64,000 nt of DNA from Linyphia triangularis. Its lineage: Eukaryota; Arthropoda; Arachnida; Araneae; Linyphiidae. The notes beneath the pieces were generated by a model. The model was given only the letters and a program-made list of their open reading frames with translations. It ran no database searches and was not told the origin of the DNA. The stretch covers positions 45,833,069 to 45,897,068 of the forward strand of contig OZ021723.1 of the NCBI GenBank assembly GCA_963978545.1, read 5' to 3'. The position numbers and the translations under genes were made by a program. Shown here one piece after another: positions 38,101-48,097 of the stretch; position 1 is the first letter of the stretch; every line of letters starts with the position of its first letter.

Positions 38101-40112
38101 CTGTACTTTTTGAATATCTATAAAAAAAATTGACTTTTGTGATCAAGAATTTTTTATTAACTTGAAAAAGCATCATTTTAATTTAGTTTTGTGCATATTG
38201 ACTTAACAGAGATAAAAGAAGGGGTGTGATCTTTAAATTAGAGATTTCATTATTTTAATGTAATTTGGAGAACTAATTTAAAATCTATAATCCGTTTACT
38301 CTTTTTTCAATGATTAGCGTTTTAGTTTTCAACATAATATTTAAAATATTGAGCATAGGGAATAATAATATGATGAGCCAGTTGCAATAATGTTATTTTA
38401 ATTCAATTGATATCCAAAACTATGGTTTTACTCTGATCATTACATTGTTGCCGACGATTACAGTTAAATCCCAAAACAAATATTTGTCTTCTTCTGTTTA
38501 AATCTTAAAAATATTATGGGAAAATCCACTTTAATTTATTTTTTGGAAACAGTGTAAAAGGCAAGTCAGTTTAGTGTAAGAGGAAACGATACACGATAAC
38601 CCCATCTCGGTGTTCCTCGGCCAGCCCTGAAAACCGTGTCATTAACCCTCTGGTGCACTTCAACCTGCGTTCCGCTAAACCATTGGGTTCCGCTCAAGCG
38701 CTTTAGGGGTTCAGGGAATCATTGATAAAATTCGAAAGTTAACTCGATAAAATAGAAACTAAAGCTTTGGGAGGAATGCATCACCAAAAATAATAGAGAA
38801 GGTTTTGCTACTTTAAATGATTTCTTGGTAACCAATAGTATCGCATTAGACCAAAATTTAAAAAGTAATATTGAACATTTAAATGGATTGTAAAATACAT
38901 TTTTGGAATATTCTCCCCCTATTTGCAATCAATAATTTAAGTTTGGTCAAAAATCCTTTTAATGAGAGCAGTGATGTGGATACCTTTCCAAATAAGTAAA
39001 GAGAGCAACTTATAGATATATGTACCTAGGCACCATTGAAATCTACGATTGGACATAATGGCATTGGTCCATTTTGGATAAAATTAATGGAAGAATATCC
39101 GGAAATTTCCAAATGCGTGTTAAAAGATATGATGCCTTTCGTAACAACCTACCTTTGTGAGAAAGAGTCGCACATGCGTCGCTGCAAAAACCAAGTATAA
39201 AAATCGACTTGATGTGAAAATGATATGCGTCCCCAATTAACGCCAATCCATCCAGATATTGGTAAATTATGTATAAACAAGCTCAATGAAGTCATTAATT
39301 TTTTTTTTAATATTTTTCGTTCTTATTTTCTTTGTTTTCAATTGCATATGCAAGTATAATACAAATACTTTATATTTTATATGTAATATTTATCTCTTAT
39401 TATTTAAATTTATAGAAAAGGCTTTATAATAAAGGCAGTGTCACACCGTGTTCGCAACATGTAATATATAATATGCCCCCCCCCCCCCCCCGATCATACC
39501 TGGGTGTGCTACTGAACGAAGTGTCCCATAAAAAAATTATCCCGAAAGTTGGTTCTTGTGGATTGCAAAGGTTGTAGAAGCTCTAGTGTATGCTTTTCCC
39601 CCTCTTTATGGTGCAACTAGAGGTCACATAACTGGTGTTTATTAGAAAAAAGTACTAATAAATTACTTTTTTATGTATAAACAGTTTTAGTACGACTGAT
39701 ACAATTAACTGCAATTTCAAATTATAATGAAATACAATAATTATTCTTCAAATTTTACTCCAAGTTGTGAAGCATATAGGTATGCACGAGTGGGTTAAGC
39801 TTCAAACAAAAATTCCTCCTTTTCCCCCGAAAATAAATAACAAACGCAATATCCTGTGCGAAGAACCGACACTCAGCTATTTGGAAATAAAAGTGATAAC
39901 CCTAAAAGAAAATTTAGTTCTATTTAATTATTAATTGTATTTAAAATTAAGCCTAGTAATATAATAACCTTGATTTCAGATTCGGCAGGCTACTTCTGAT
40001 GCTACCCTCCTTGCGTTACGTACCATCAGAACGCATCGAAGGCATGTTCTTTCACAGAACCATAGGAAACACTTCGATGGAAAAATTGTTGTGCGACATG
40101 TTCAAGTGTTAA
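20960..40112 (+). CDS. Hr51: Nuclear receptor, NR2E3/Hr51 (unfulfilled/PNR) orthologue, 7 exons
   Basis: Join 20960-21260, 22296-22399, 26290-26493, 33302-33561, 35722-35968, 37804-37909 and 39980-40112. All introns are GT-AG and every junction keeps the frame. From the first in-frame Met (21085) the product is 409 residues, close to vertebrate NR2E3. The DNA-binding domain (about residues 24-90) has P-box [11 protein letters not shown] and a six-residue D-box loop (CQAGTGNC), followed by VQNERQPRN. The ligand-binding domain runs from about [13 protein letters not shown] through [14 protein letters not shown] to a C-terminal AF-2-like [11 protein letters not shown]. The family consists of nuclear transcription factors; Drosophila Hr51 acts in mushroom-body neurons and vertebrate NR2E3 in photoreceptors. 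A His/Gln-rich linker is lineage-specific. The frame stays open upstream of 21085 to an acceptor at 20959, so a further 5' exon probably exists. Confidence 0.95.
21261..22295 (+). other. Hr51 intron within the DNA-binding domain
   Basis: 1035-bp GT-AG intron between LIYR and CQAG. AT-rich; no element is recognised. Confidence 0.9.
22296..22399 (+). CDS. Hr51: Hr51 exon with second zinc finger
   Basis: It encodes [18 protein letters not shown], then [16 protein letters not shown]. The four cysteines have C-X6-C-X9-C-X2-C spacing, one residue longer in the D-box than most nuclear receptors and as expected for the NR2E3 group. The donor is GATG|gtaaga at 22399/22400. Confidence 0.95.
23560..23895 (+). 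repeat. Dispersed repeat R1, intronic copy
   Basis: It shares ACTGGCCGTTG, TCTTGGCCAAT, AAAATATACT and a TGTATTTTGGAA block with 43984-44290 in the same order and orientation. A shared CCAA(CA)ATCGTTGGGGG motif further on (24390 and 44343) suggests a longer element. No coding potential is seen. Confidence 0.7.
25555..26275 (+). repeat. Tandem intronic duplication reaching the acceptor of Hr51 exon 3
   Basis: Copy 1 (about 25555-26005) and copy 2 (about 26006-26275) share GTAATCTAATCAAAATTCGA (copy 1: CATAATC), AACCTTAAAACAAATAAACGA, CACGCAAAC, CTACATGGTCT and CCAAATGAA.TGAC. The second copy ends about 14 bp before the exon at 26290. Only copy 1 carries a SINE. Confidence 0.85.
25759..25939 (+). 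mobile_element. tRNA-derived SINE, copy D
   Basis: The most canonical copy: GTCGACCAAACGGTATAATG at the 5' end, B box GGTTCGAGTCA, tail ACAACCAACCAA. A 14-bp target duplication CCTACATGGTCTAC lies at 25745-25758 and 25940-25953. It is intronic in Hr51, sense orientation. Confidence 0.94.
26290..26493 (+). CDS. Hr51: Hr51 exon, hinge region
   Basis: It encodes the C-terminal extension of the DNA-binding domain ([17 protein letters not shown]) and a hinge with a His run ([13 protein letters not shown]). The acceptor CCAGCAG|CGG at 26289/26290 restores the Ala codon after KD. The donor is GAAG|gtaagg at 26493/26494. The tract before the acceptor is not strongly pyrimidine-rich. Confidence 0.95.
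29165..29240 (+). mobile_element. hAT-end-like remnant
   Basis: AGCGTTTCTCAATACGTTGG followed by GTCACGACCCAG and a GGGTCACGAA block resembles the start of hAT elements such as the one at 54147 (CAGCGATTCTCAACC). No partner end or duplication was found. Confidence 0.35.
31850..32330 (+). repeat. Dispersed repeat R2, intronic plus-strand copy
   Basis: See 16935-17405: the same ordered motifs, ending at TTATGGGTTA near 32312-32321. Confidence 0.75.
33302..33561 (+). CDS. Hr51: Hr51 exon, start of ligand-binding domain
   Basis: It encodes [20 protein letters not shown], a Gln/Gly linker, then [20 protein letters not shown] and [12 protein letters not shown], the helix 3 region that carries the receptor-family signature. 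The acceptor is TCCTACAG|CTC at 33301/33302 and the donor CCAG|gtaaag at 33561/33562, phase 0. Confidence 0.95.
33562..35721 (+). other. Hr51 intron
   Basis: 2160-bp GT-AG intron. It contains unusual C runs near 33787 and 34963 and a G run near 35572; otherwise it is unremarkable. Confidence 0.85.
35722..35968 (+). CDS. Hr51: Hr51 exon, ligand-binding domain core
   Basis: It encodes [20 protein letters not shown] at the start and [12 protein letters not shown] at the end, the conserved helix 4-5 and helix 8 regions. The acceptor TTCCTTCAG|GTA is at 35721/35722 and the donor GGCAG|gtgggt at 35968/35969. Confidence 0.95.
35969..37803 (+). other. Hr51 intron with an hAT-like insertion
   Basis: 1835-bp GT-AG intron containing a G run near 36037 and a non-autonomous hAT-like element at 36176-37125. 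Confidence 0.85.
36176..37125. mobile_element. Non-autonomous hAT-like element, 950 bp
   Basis: The left end CAGGGTTCGCC and the right end (complement) CAGTGTTCGCT match at 9 of 11 positions. The flanks are ATCGTGAG (36168-36175) and ATTGTGAG (37126-37133), an 8-bp duplication with one mismatch. No transposase is seen. Confidence 0.65.
37804..37909 (+). CDS. Hr51: Hr51 exon, ligand-binding domain helices 9-10
   Basis: It encodes (D)[18 protein letters not shown] and [14 protein letters not shown]. The acceptor is TTCTCAG|ATG at 37803/37804 and the donor TTCAG|gtattt at 37909/37910, splitting an Arg codon. Confidence 0.95.
37910..39979 (+). other. Hr51 last intron with a dead hAT transposase fragment
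   Basis: 2070-bp GT-AG intron. It contains a hAT transposase fragment (39071-39300) and a C run of about 15 bases near 39477. Confidence 0.85.
39071..39300 (+). pseudogene. hAT transposase C-terminal fragment
   Basis: The frame [20 protein letters not shown] then [11 protein letters not shown] matches the C-terminal region of hAT transposases related to ZBED5/SCAND3 proteins. Shifted remnants (KNRLD, then IHPDIGKLC) follow. Stops and frameshifts show it is dead. It sits in the last Hr51 intron in sense orientation. Confidence 0.65.
39980..40112 (+). CDS. Hr51: Hr51 last coding exon
   Basis: It encodes [20 protein letters not shown], then [20 protein letters not shown] and FKC before TAA at 40110-40112. 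This is helix 11 and the AF-2-like C-terminus of NR2E3-type receptors. The acceptor is GATTTCAG|ATT at 39979/39980. Confidence 0.95.
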
Positions 40113-40774
40113 ATTACAGATCTTGCAATAAGATTTGGTTGGCACTTACTAGACGCACAGAAAACTGGGCACACGTAGTTTCCATAACTTATGAGTAACT
40201 TCGTCTAATCACATCTTTAAAGCTTTTTCTAAATATCTTTCGATGCAAGGAACTTGGATGTCACAATACGACGCGTGAAAGATTCATAATTTCATTTTTT
40301 CTTGTGGATATATGCAGAAATGAAAATATATTCTAAGAACTGTGTAAAATGAAAGAAAATAAGGAAATACATAACATCGATGTCTCATGCGTCATTGGAC
40401 ATGCTGTAAAAACAATCTTAAAATAATTAATTTGTTATTTATTTGTTTTCATTTTAACATTATAAAAGTGTTGTCTTCAAGCCCGATATTTAAATGTAAA
40501 TATTTTAATTTAAGAATTGGGGGATGGCTTGTGTAAAATATAAAGAATTCCGTCTTTACTACTAATTATGTTTTGTAGGAACGTTGATTTAAGAATTGAT
40601 GTTATATTTCACTTTAAGCAGATAATGTTACTGAGTACTTAAGTTAAAAATCAAATAGTCTCATACTCTTATTATTGTACGATAGATTTGTAAGTTTGTC
40701 ATTTTCTTTTAGATTATAAAATGAACATAAATAAAGTTTTAAAATATTGAAAATTTCACTGAAAACAAAATAAA
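40113..40774 (+). promoter_or_regulatory. Hr51 3' UTR region with polyadenylation signals
   Basis: Two AATAAA hexamers lie downstream of the stop, at 40730-40735 and 40769-40774, both in an AT-rich context. Either could end the transcript; the real cleavage site cannot be told from sequence alone. Confidence 0.5.
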
Positions 40775-43264
40775 GTGTTTTGAACTACATTTCACTATTG
40801 TTAAGTATCATTGACACACGCAAAGCATTTTGTTATAATTTCTAATCAAGTTAGATGCCTTATTTTATTGTTGTCCCATTATTTACAAACATAAAGAGTT
40901 ATCAAACTATACGTATATCTTTGTATATCAACCTCTTCATGTTTTCATTTTTATTTAAAAAAACTTTTGCTTTTTCAGTTAAATTATTTTATCGATTTAA
41001 TTTTTATTATTTTGTATTCAAGTTGTCATAAAACCAGTTCTCTTTTAAAGTACCTTCCTTTTATGAAATTAAGATGTTCCTTTATAATGTAAATAATATT
41101 TATCTTCCTATGGTTCAAATTCTAATGTATAATTAAAAATAAAATGTACTTAGTTTAGAGAGATTATCCATTTTTGATTTTACTTTTACAAACGAACACA
41201 CAAATAATTTCAATTGCATCTTTTAAAAAAATTTGTGAAGGAGAATCTTTAAAAATTGTATTCGGTAATATAAAATGAAGATAAAAAATTGTTTACTATT
41301 TAGATGACTTCAAATCTCCATTATTTTGAAGGGTTAAATTTAAAATAAGATAGGAACAGTTCTATTTAAGGGAATTTGTTGAACATAAATTCAAATTTTC
41401 AAATGAAAATTTTCAATTTCACAGAAAATAGGCTTTATTTGCAATGGTATAAATGTGACACCAGAATCAATGGTTCTGAAAAAAATATAATAATATGGAT
41501 CCTGTCAAATTAAATTTGCCCCTAAATATTTGATAGATAGACAATGTATTGTAAATATATGCTTTAAATCTAAACATATAATTACAAATCAATTAATGAT
41601 TTAAAATATACCAAGATCTTTGTTTGATAATTAAAGTTGCTGCAATGTTTGTAAATTTACATAGAAATCCCGTATTATGTGTTGATAAAAGCAGTAGGCA
41701 CAGAAAGATAAACTTATAGACATTGTGCTCATTCAACGAAAAAATATTTAAAAAAAAAAAACACTAAAAAAACCAGTCAATAAGCTAAGGTAGCTAAAAA
41801 TTCAATGTTTTTATGTTTGAAAACATATTCGTAAAAAGTGTTACATTTAATTTATCACATATCAGTTAGCATCACATTTTTTAAAACTGTGAATATTTCG
41901 GTGTACTTTGAAGTCATTAAGATCTCACAGTTAAGATGTTTATTTAGAAGTTTTCATTTTACGTTGAACAGATGGTTTCTATATAGCCACAGAGACAGAA
42001 GACATTTGTTTCAGAAATTTCAAATTCTCCAAACAAGCTCTCAACTAACAATGCACCAGGACCAACTTTTCGTTCTGTAAATTATGTTTTATAATTTTTT
42101 TTTTCTTCTTCAAGTTGGTGATTTAATAATGAAAAATACTTTAAAAACATTAATGATAAAGTTTTATATGTGTTTTCACAAGATTTTTTATTCGTATATC
42201 AACAAAAAACTTGTTTGCGAAGTCAAGAATATATTTTCATTGTGCACTTTTTTTAGCATTTTACAAAGGAATGCAAAGAAATTCAGTTCTTACTGTATTG
42301 TTCATTTAAATGTAAAATTTCACATGTTAATTAATGTGGTTGGTGATAAAATAATATATTTTATTTATTTTTTCAACTAATGACTTTGTGCGAGCTCAAA
42401 CGAAAAAGATCCGCTACAACTCAATTCATATTGATTTAGTAAATATCAATTATGATCAATCCTTATTTCAGTCCCTGTCCTCAATTTCATCATTTTATCT
42501 ACAAAACATCGGATGTGTTCCTGATAATCTGGAATGATCAAGATACTTAAAGAAAGAAACTCGGTTAAAATTGGTTCAATAGATCTCAAGTTTTTATCAT
42601 AACCCTTAGGGGATGGAAAATGAGGCGGGAGAGTTTTTTTTTTAATTTTCATGTTTTGAAGTCCCGTTTTGAAAACGAAGTGCGCAAAATTTCAACAAGA
42701 TCGGAATAAAACTGTAAATTTCATGATCATAACTTTTAAATGGGGGGATAATGAGAAGGGAGATGGTTTTAAGAGATATCAAGAAATCAAGATCAAGTGT
42801 GCGAAGAATCATCAAGATTGGAATAAAACTATATATTTCATGATCATACTCAAGGGTGAAAAAGGGGAAAAGAAAGAGTTTTTTGAAATTTCAAGTAGCC
42901 AGTTAACTTCGTTAATAAAATTGCTATTTCCCATAAAATCTTACATACCCACAAAAAACCATAAGGACACTTTTCTTTATAATAACAAAGGAATAATTTG
43001 TCTAATTGTTAAATAATCATAAATGAATATCCCTATGCTTCTAATTATCTTCTCAATAAATTGACTTTTTATGAATATTCCATCTTTTCTTTTAGGTGAA
43101 GAAGAGCAATTTTTCATTTTTTGCCAATTTCTAATCTGAAATTGCATTTCTTTGTGAAATCTTTCACTCCCTTTTGAATCTCCACTTGGAAAAAAAATAT
43201 TTTTATGTGAAATGTACTACTGGAAAGAGCATTAATATACATTTATGATCCATGCTTAGATTAT
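40775..43264. other. AT-rich intergenic region
   Basis: No gene is supported. A degenerate 117-bp direct repeat containing GGAATAAAACT and TTTCATGATCATA lies at about 42680-42850. Confidence 0.5.
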
Positions 43265-43462
43265 CCTTGATGACTTATTCTTCGATAAATATCAAACGTT
43301 GTCTTTAAAAGGAAGAAGTGCTATTTCTTTTTGTATCCCCTTTTCAATGATAAATTGCACTTCTTTGTAGCAATCTGTAAATTTTACCTGAAAGACAGAT
43401 TTTTATGTGAAATATATATATAGAATATATATATATAGAATATATATATATAGAAAAGAAAA

Positions 43463-43537
<75 letters not shown>

Positions 43538-43555
43538 ATATGTATATATAGAAAA

Positions 43556-43645
<90 letters not shown>

Positions 43646-43910
43646 TGATTTCTGCCTACTTTTTCCTTGATGACTTATCCTTCGAAGCATATCTTGCATT
43701 TTCTTTGAAGTGAAGTATTCCAATTTCGTATTGTCTCATATTATGAATGAGAAATTACAATTCCTTGTAGTATTCTGCAGATTTCTTAATTTTGAATGTT
43801 TCTGCGAGATAAACAGATTTTGAAATCTATTACAGTGCATATATGATTTCATGCTTTTTTTTATCCTTGATGACTTGCATTTCGAACTATCTAGCGAATA
43901 AAGCGAGAAT
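43265..43910. repeat. Degenerate ~200-bp tandem repeat
   Basis: Units begin with CCTTGATGACTT at 43265, 43665 and 43865 and share a TTCGA motif a few bases on. An earlier, more diverged unit may start near 43060. The first unit is stretched by an expanded TA microsatellite. Confidence 0.65.
43406..43643. repeat. TA/GA compound microsatellite
   Basis: (TA)n with GAA interruptions, a (GA)n block at about 43495-43532 and a long (TA)n to 43643. Confidence 0.95.
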
Positions 43911-43983
43911 ATTTGAAGCGAATTGATTCGTAGAAATGTAAAGTTATGCTGTTAAAATGACAAAGAAAAAATAAAAAATTTTT

Positions 43984-44290
43984 GCAATGCCACTCAACAC
44001 TGTCCAATCCTGATGTATACCGTTGTAGACTGGCCGTTGCAACGGATCTTGGCCAATCTCGCCCAGTGGTGGGTAAAATATACTGGAAGTTTTAAAATGT
44101 TGACGCAGAGTTTTAAAATTGATATATAATTTATAATAAAAGACGGAAAGGTAAAAATATGTTTTGTAATGGTTTTGAAATATTTATTTTTTTAAAAAAT
44201 CGTGTATTTTGGAACGGTGCTCTAGTTTCGGCATATTCAAAGAACTCTGGTTTCTGATATTGACTAATACTGCTGTGCTAGCTGGGAGGA
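43984..44290 (+). repeat. Dispersed repeat R1, second copy
   Basis: See 23560-23895; same order of shared motifs (TAGACTGGCCGTTG, GGATCTTGGCCAATCTCGC, GTGTATTTTGGAA). Confidence 0.7.
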
Positions 44291-44396
44291 AAGGAAAAGA
44301 ATCGCTAAAAGTCTTAATCAAAAATACACATCCTAATTTCCAACAATCGTTGGGGGGTTATAACACACAGGTAGTTTTTCAGGTGCTTAGACAATA

Positions 44397-45993
44397 GGGC
44401 GTATCGAAAATAATAATAATAATAATATTTACCAAAATTTTCTTTAGTTCAATTGAAAAGTATTTAGGTCTCCCGAAATGGACCTAAAGTTTGATTATTT
44501 TTTTTTTAATTTTTTTTTTTATTTATAAAAAAGATTTTAATTATTATTATTATTTTTTTCAACATAAATCTAAAACAAATTTTTATTTTCAAGAATGCAA
44601 ATGTAAAGTTTAGAATATTAATTAACATTAACAAAACATTATTTCAGCCAATTAACATTTAGGTCTCCCGGAATCTACGTGAAAACCTTCATTTTTTTAA
44701 AACAAAATACGTTTCTTTTTCAATTTTCAACTTATTCTTTTGGTTAGTTTCAAATATTTATTACAGTTTAGGTATAGTAGTAAAGCATTTTGAAATATCG
44801 GGAATATCATTTTATGAAATAGTGTATACTAAACTCAAGTATTAATTCATGTCACTTTTACACGACATTGGAGTCTTCAACCAACAAAGACTCTAAATTT
44901 GAGTCACGAAAGTAGCGTTATTGAAAATGATTCAATGTCACATAGTTCGAGTGGTGAAAGTGTACAAGATAGTAAAATGCTTCCACCATGGAAAAGCCAG
45001 AAAGTTCAATTATTTCAGTGAAACAAGGGCTGCCCAGAAAATATACTATGTTTTTCTAGAGAATATGACTCTAGAGCTTTTCTATTAAAGCAGAAGCTCA
45101 ATTAGCAAGTACTCTTTTGCGGGATTTAAATGTTGTACCACTGGAAAACCAGGCAGTGGTGATGGATAAATCAAAGATTTTTCGTGAAAGGGTAAAATAC
45201 CATTAAGGTATTAATTCAACTATTTTTCTCTATAGAAATGTCATACAACTATTTTCAACTGAAAAATAGTCGAACTAATACCTTGATGGTATTTTACACT
45301 TTCACGAGAAACCTTCGATTCATCCATTAGCATTCTGGGCAGCCCTTGTTTCACTGAAATAATTGAACTTTCTGGCTTTTCCATGGTGGAAGCATTTTAC
45401 TATCTAGTACACTTTCATCACTAGAACTCTGTGACATTGAATCATTTTCAATAGCATTACCTTCATGTCTCACACCTAGAGTTTTTATTGGTTGGAGACT
45501 TCAAAGTCGCGCGGAAGGGACATGACTTAACACTTGAGTTTAGTGAACTACATTTCATAAAATGATATAATCGATAGTTTAAAATGCTGTACTACTATAC
45601 CTAGACTATAAGTAAAATAATTGAAATTAACTAAATAATAAATGAAAAATTTGAAAAATTAAATTTTTTAAAAAAAATGAAGGTTTTCATGTAGATTTTG
45701 GGAGACCTAATTATTAAATGGGGGAATTAATTTTTTTTATTACTGTTATTAGTAATCTAAACTTTACATTTTTATTCTTGAAAATTATTATATATATATT
45801 TAAAAAAATTATATTTATATTTAAAATTTTTTTTTAAAAGTCTTCGCTTTTGCAAAAAAAAAAAAAAAAAAAAAAAAAATCAAACTTCAGGTCCATTCCG
45901 GTAGACATAAAAAATTTACAATTGAATTAAATTTTTTTAGGTAAGTATGTGAGCATAGTGGCAACTTTTTATCGACTTGAAATTTTAAATTTC

Positions 45994-46032
<39 letters not shown>

Positions 46033-46041
46033 GATCCGCCC
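44397..46041. mobile_element. 1.65-kb foldback element with ~0.8-kb inverted arms
   Basis: The ends are GGGCGTATCG and (complement) GGGCGGATCG, flanked by TA on both sides (44395-44396 and 46042-46043). The left and right arms pair over most of their length around a centre near 45250. Shared blocks include CTTTCTGGCTTTTCCATGGT, GGGCAGCCCTTGTTTCACTG and AAATGATTCAATGTCACA. The left arm has about 105 extra bases (about 45027-45150). TA duplication suggests mobilisation by a Tc1/mariner-type transposase (inference). No transposase is present. Confidence 0.8.
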
Positions 46042-46044
46042 TAT

Positions 46045-46289
46045 TATACTAAACTTCAACTTAACTAGACATCACTTAGACGGTAGATCGTGACAGTGCT
46101 CATAGGTATTTAATCCATTTTGGCGGCGTGAAAGCATAATGTTCGCCAAACCACAACGCTGTAGAGAACAAAAGGCTATAAGGTTTGGCGAGAATTATGT
46201 CTTCACTCCGCCAAAATGGATTAAATACCTATGATCACTGTCACGATCTACCGTCTAAGTGATGTCTAGTTAAGTTGAAGTTTAGTATA
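46045..46289. mobile_element. 245-bp near-perfect palindromic MITE
   Basis: TATACTAAACTTCAACTTAA at the left end is repeated as its complement at the right end. Pairing continues for about 115 bp (CGTGACAGTG, CCATTTTGGCGG). It is flanked by or includes TA, as in Tc1/mariner-type MITEs. It starts one base after the TA that flanks the foldback element at 44397-46041. Confidence 0.85.
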
Positions 46290-46945
46290 GACAATGTTAG
46301 TTTGTCCTCTTTTAAGAGAAATAAATATTGATTCCAGTTGGAAAGAAAAAACGGGGGTTGAATTTTTCAATTGTTTTATTAAAAAAAAAAACAAGTTATA
46401 AATTATTCTCTGAAAAAGCATCTAGTCTGTGTGGTAGTGCAATTCAAATTATGGTTAGTTGAAAGTCAAAAGTTCTAATATTTTGGAGAGAATTTAGAGA
46501 AGGATAAAATTCACGAAAAATACTAAATGCTAGCACAGAAAATAATGACGAAATAAACCACGGTGATTGTGATTGAATAAAAAAAGCCATTTTGAATATC
46601 GGTTAAGTTTTGTCTATTTTCTGTTGCCTACGAAAACTGCCATTTAAAATTTAACACTATTGAAATTTTCATTAAATTGAGGCAAGAAGAATTATAATAC
46701 GATGAAATAACTTTTTTTTTTATAGAAATATTCAGTAATATCTATTCTGGGTTAATATTTTATGTGATATGCTTTTGCCTTCTTTTTGCTTAGCATTTGA
46801 AACTAAAGGCATTAATGTTTGTGCAACATTTTAAAACTAGAAAAATTGCAAAATTTTTATATTCTTAAACAATCTCTTAAAAAGTAAGAAATCACTTACA
46901 GGGGCGGCTTAAGGGCCGTGCAAACTGTGCAACCGCACAGGGCGC

Positions 46946-46978
<33 letters not shown>

Positions 46979-47363
46979 AAAGTTCTTCAATCATTTCGCT
47001 GCTGGATTTTCACAGTTTTTCACTTGACTGAAACTATAAGTATCATTAACCCCGGAACAAATTCTTGATGTTGGAATTTCATTTGCTCAAATTTCGATTA
47101 GTGAATGAATGATATACACCCCGACGCAAAAGTTTAGACAATGGCGTAATTCGCTTTTTAAATTTAGAATTGCGTTAGCTGAACTTCAGAACGTAAAAAT
47201 AAATGATTAAAATCTCTTTTAAAATTACACAACTCAAGAACATTTACAATAGTTGCATTAGTATTTAATTTATAGATAAAAAAAGAAATTTACCAGTTGC
47301 AAAATTTTAGACAAATTTGCATGTTCCTGAGATTTTTTGTATCCGTATTCAAATTTGAATTAC

Positions 47364-48097
47364 ATGACGTCACAGACAATGAATAAAGGGGCTCGGGATG
47401 CCGCAGCGCTTTCATTCGAGATGCCTCGAGCAACAGAAATTCAAGCGGAAGAAGTAATAGAAATTTGGAAAATGAGATCTGAAGGAAAGTCCGTATCAGA
47501 TATTTCAACGATTATTAATCGATCAAAGAAGTATATATACAGAGATTTATTAAGTAGAGGTGTGTATAAAGCAAAGCATCGATCTGGGAGGCCGCGAGTA
47601 ACGAGAAAACGTGATGATCGTCAAATTCAAAGACTGGCAAAAACACAACAAATGATGGTTGGTGAAATTCAAAGATCATCTGGACTCTCTGTTTCACGGG
47701 ATACGATTCGTAGACTAATTCTGGAAACTGGCACAGTGGTGAACTCAAGAATGAAAAGGAAGATAGAGCTGACAACACTTCACTAATCGAAAAGAATGGT
47801 GTGGGCTCGCAATCATATGTCATATGGAGGAAAATGGCGCTCACTTATATTCAGCGACGAAAAAAAGTGGAATCTCGATGGCTTTGATGGTAGGGCATCA
47901 TATTGGCATGACTTGCGCAAGGAACCTCGCATGTTTTTCAGTCGCATACAAGGTGGTGGATCAGTGATGGTTTGGGCAGATTTTTGCTTCAATGGACAAG
48001 TGTCGCTTCACTTTACCAGTGGTCGCCAAACATCAAATGATTATATACAGACTATGGAAGACAACTTACTGCCATATGCTGAACTATTAGGTGGCCC
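47364..48097 (+). pseudogene. Tc1/Tc3-like transposase, N-terminal two thirds
   Basis: The frame from Met 47364 holds a helix-turn-helix DNA-binding region (VSDISTIINRSKKYIYRDLL; a second around EIQRSSGLSVSRDTIRRLI) and a GRPR hook (SGRPRVTRKR). After an in-frame TAA at 47784-47786 the catalytic domain continues with LIFSDEKKWNLDGFDG (first catalytic Asp), then QGGGSVMVWADFCF. The frame is cut at LLGGP by the hAT insertion at 48098 and resumes at 51080. The enzyme would excise and insert the element at TA sites; this copy is inactive. Confidence 0.9.

Noticed and set aside
43344..43646. Ile/Tyr repeat protein
   Set aside because: Translation of the TA/GA microsatellite.
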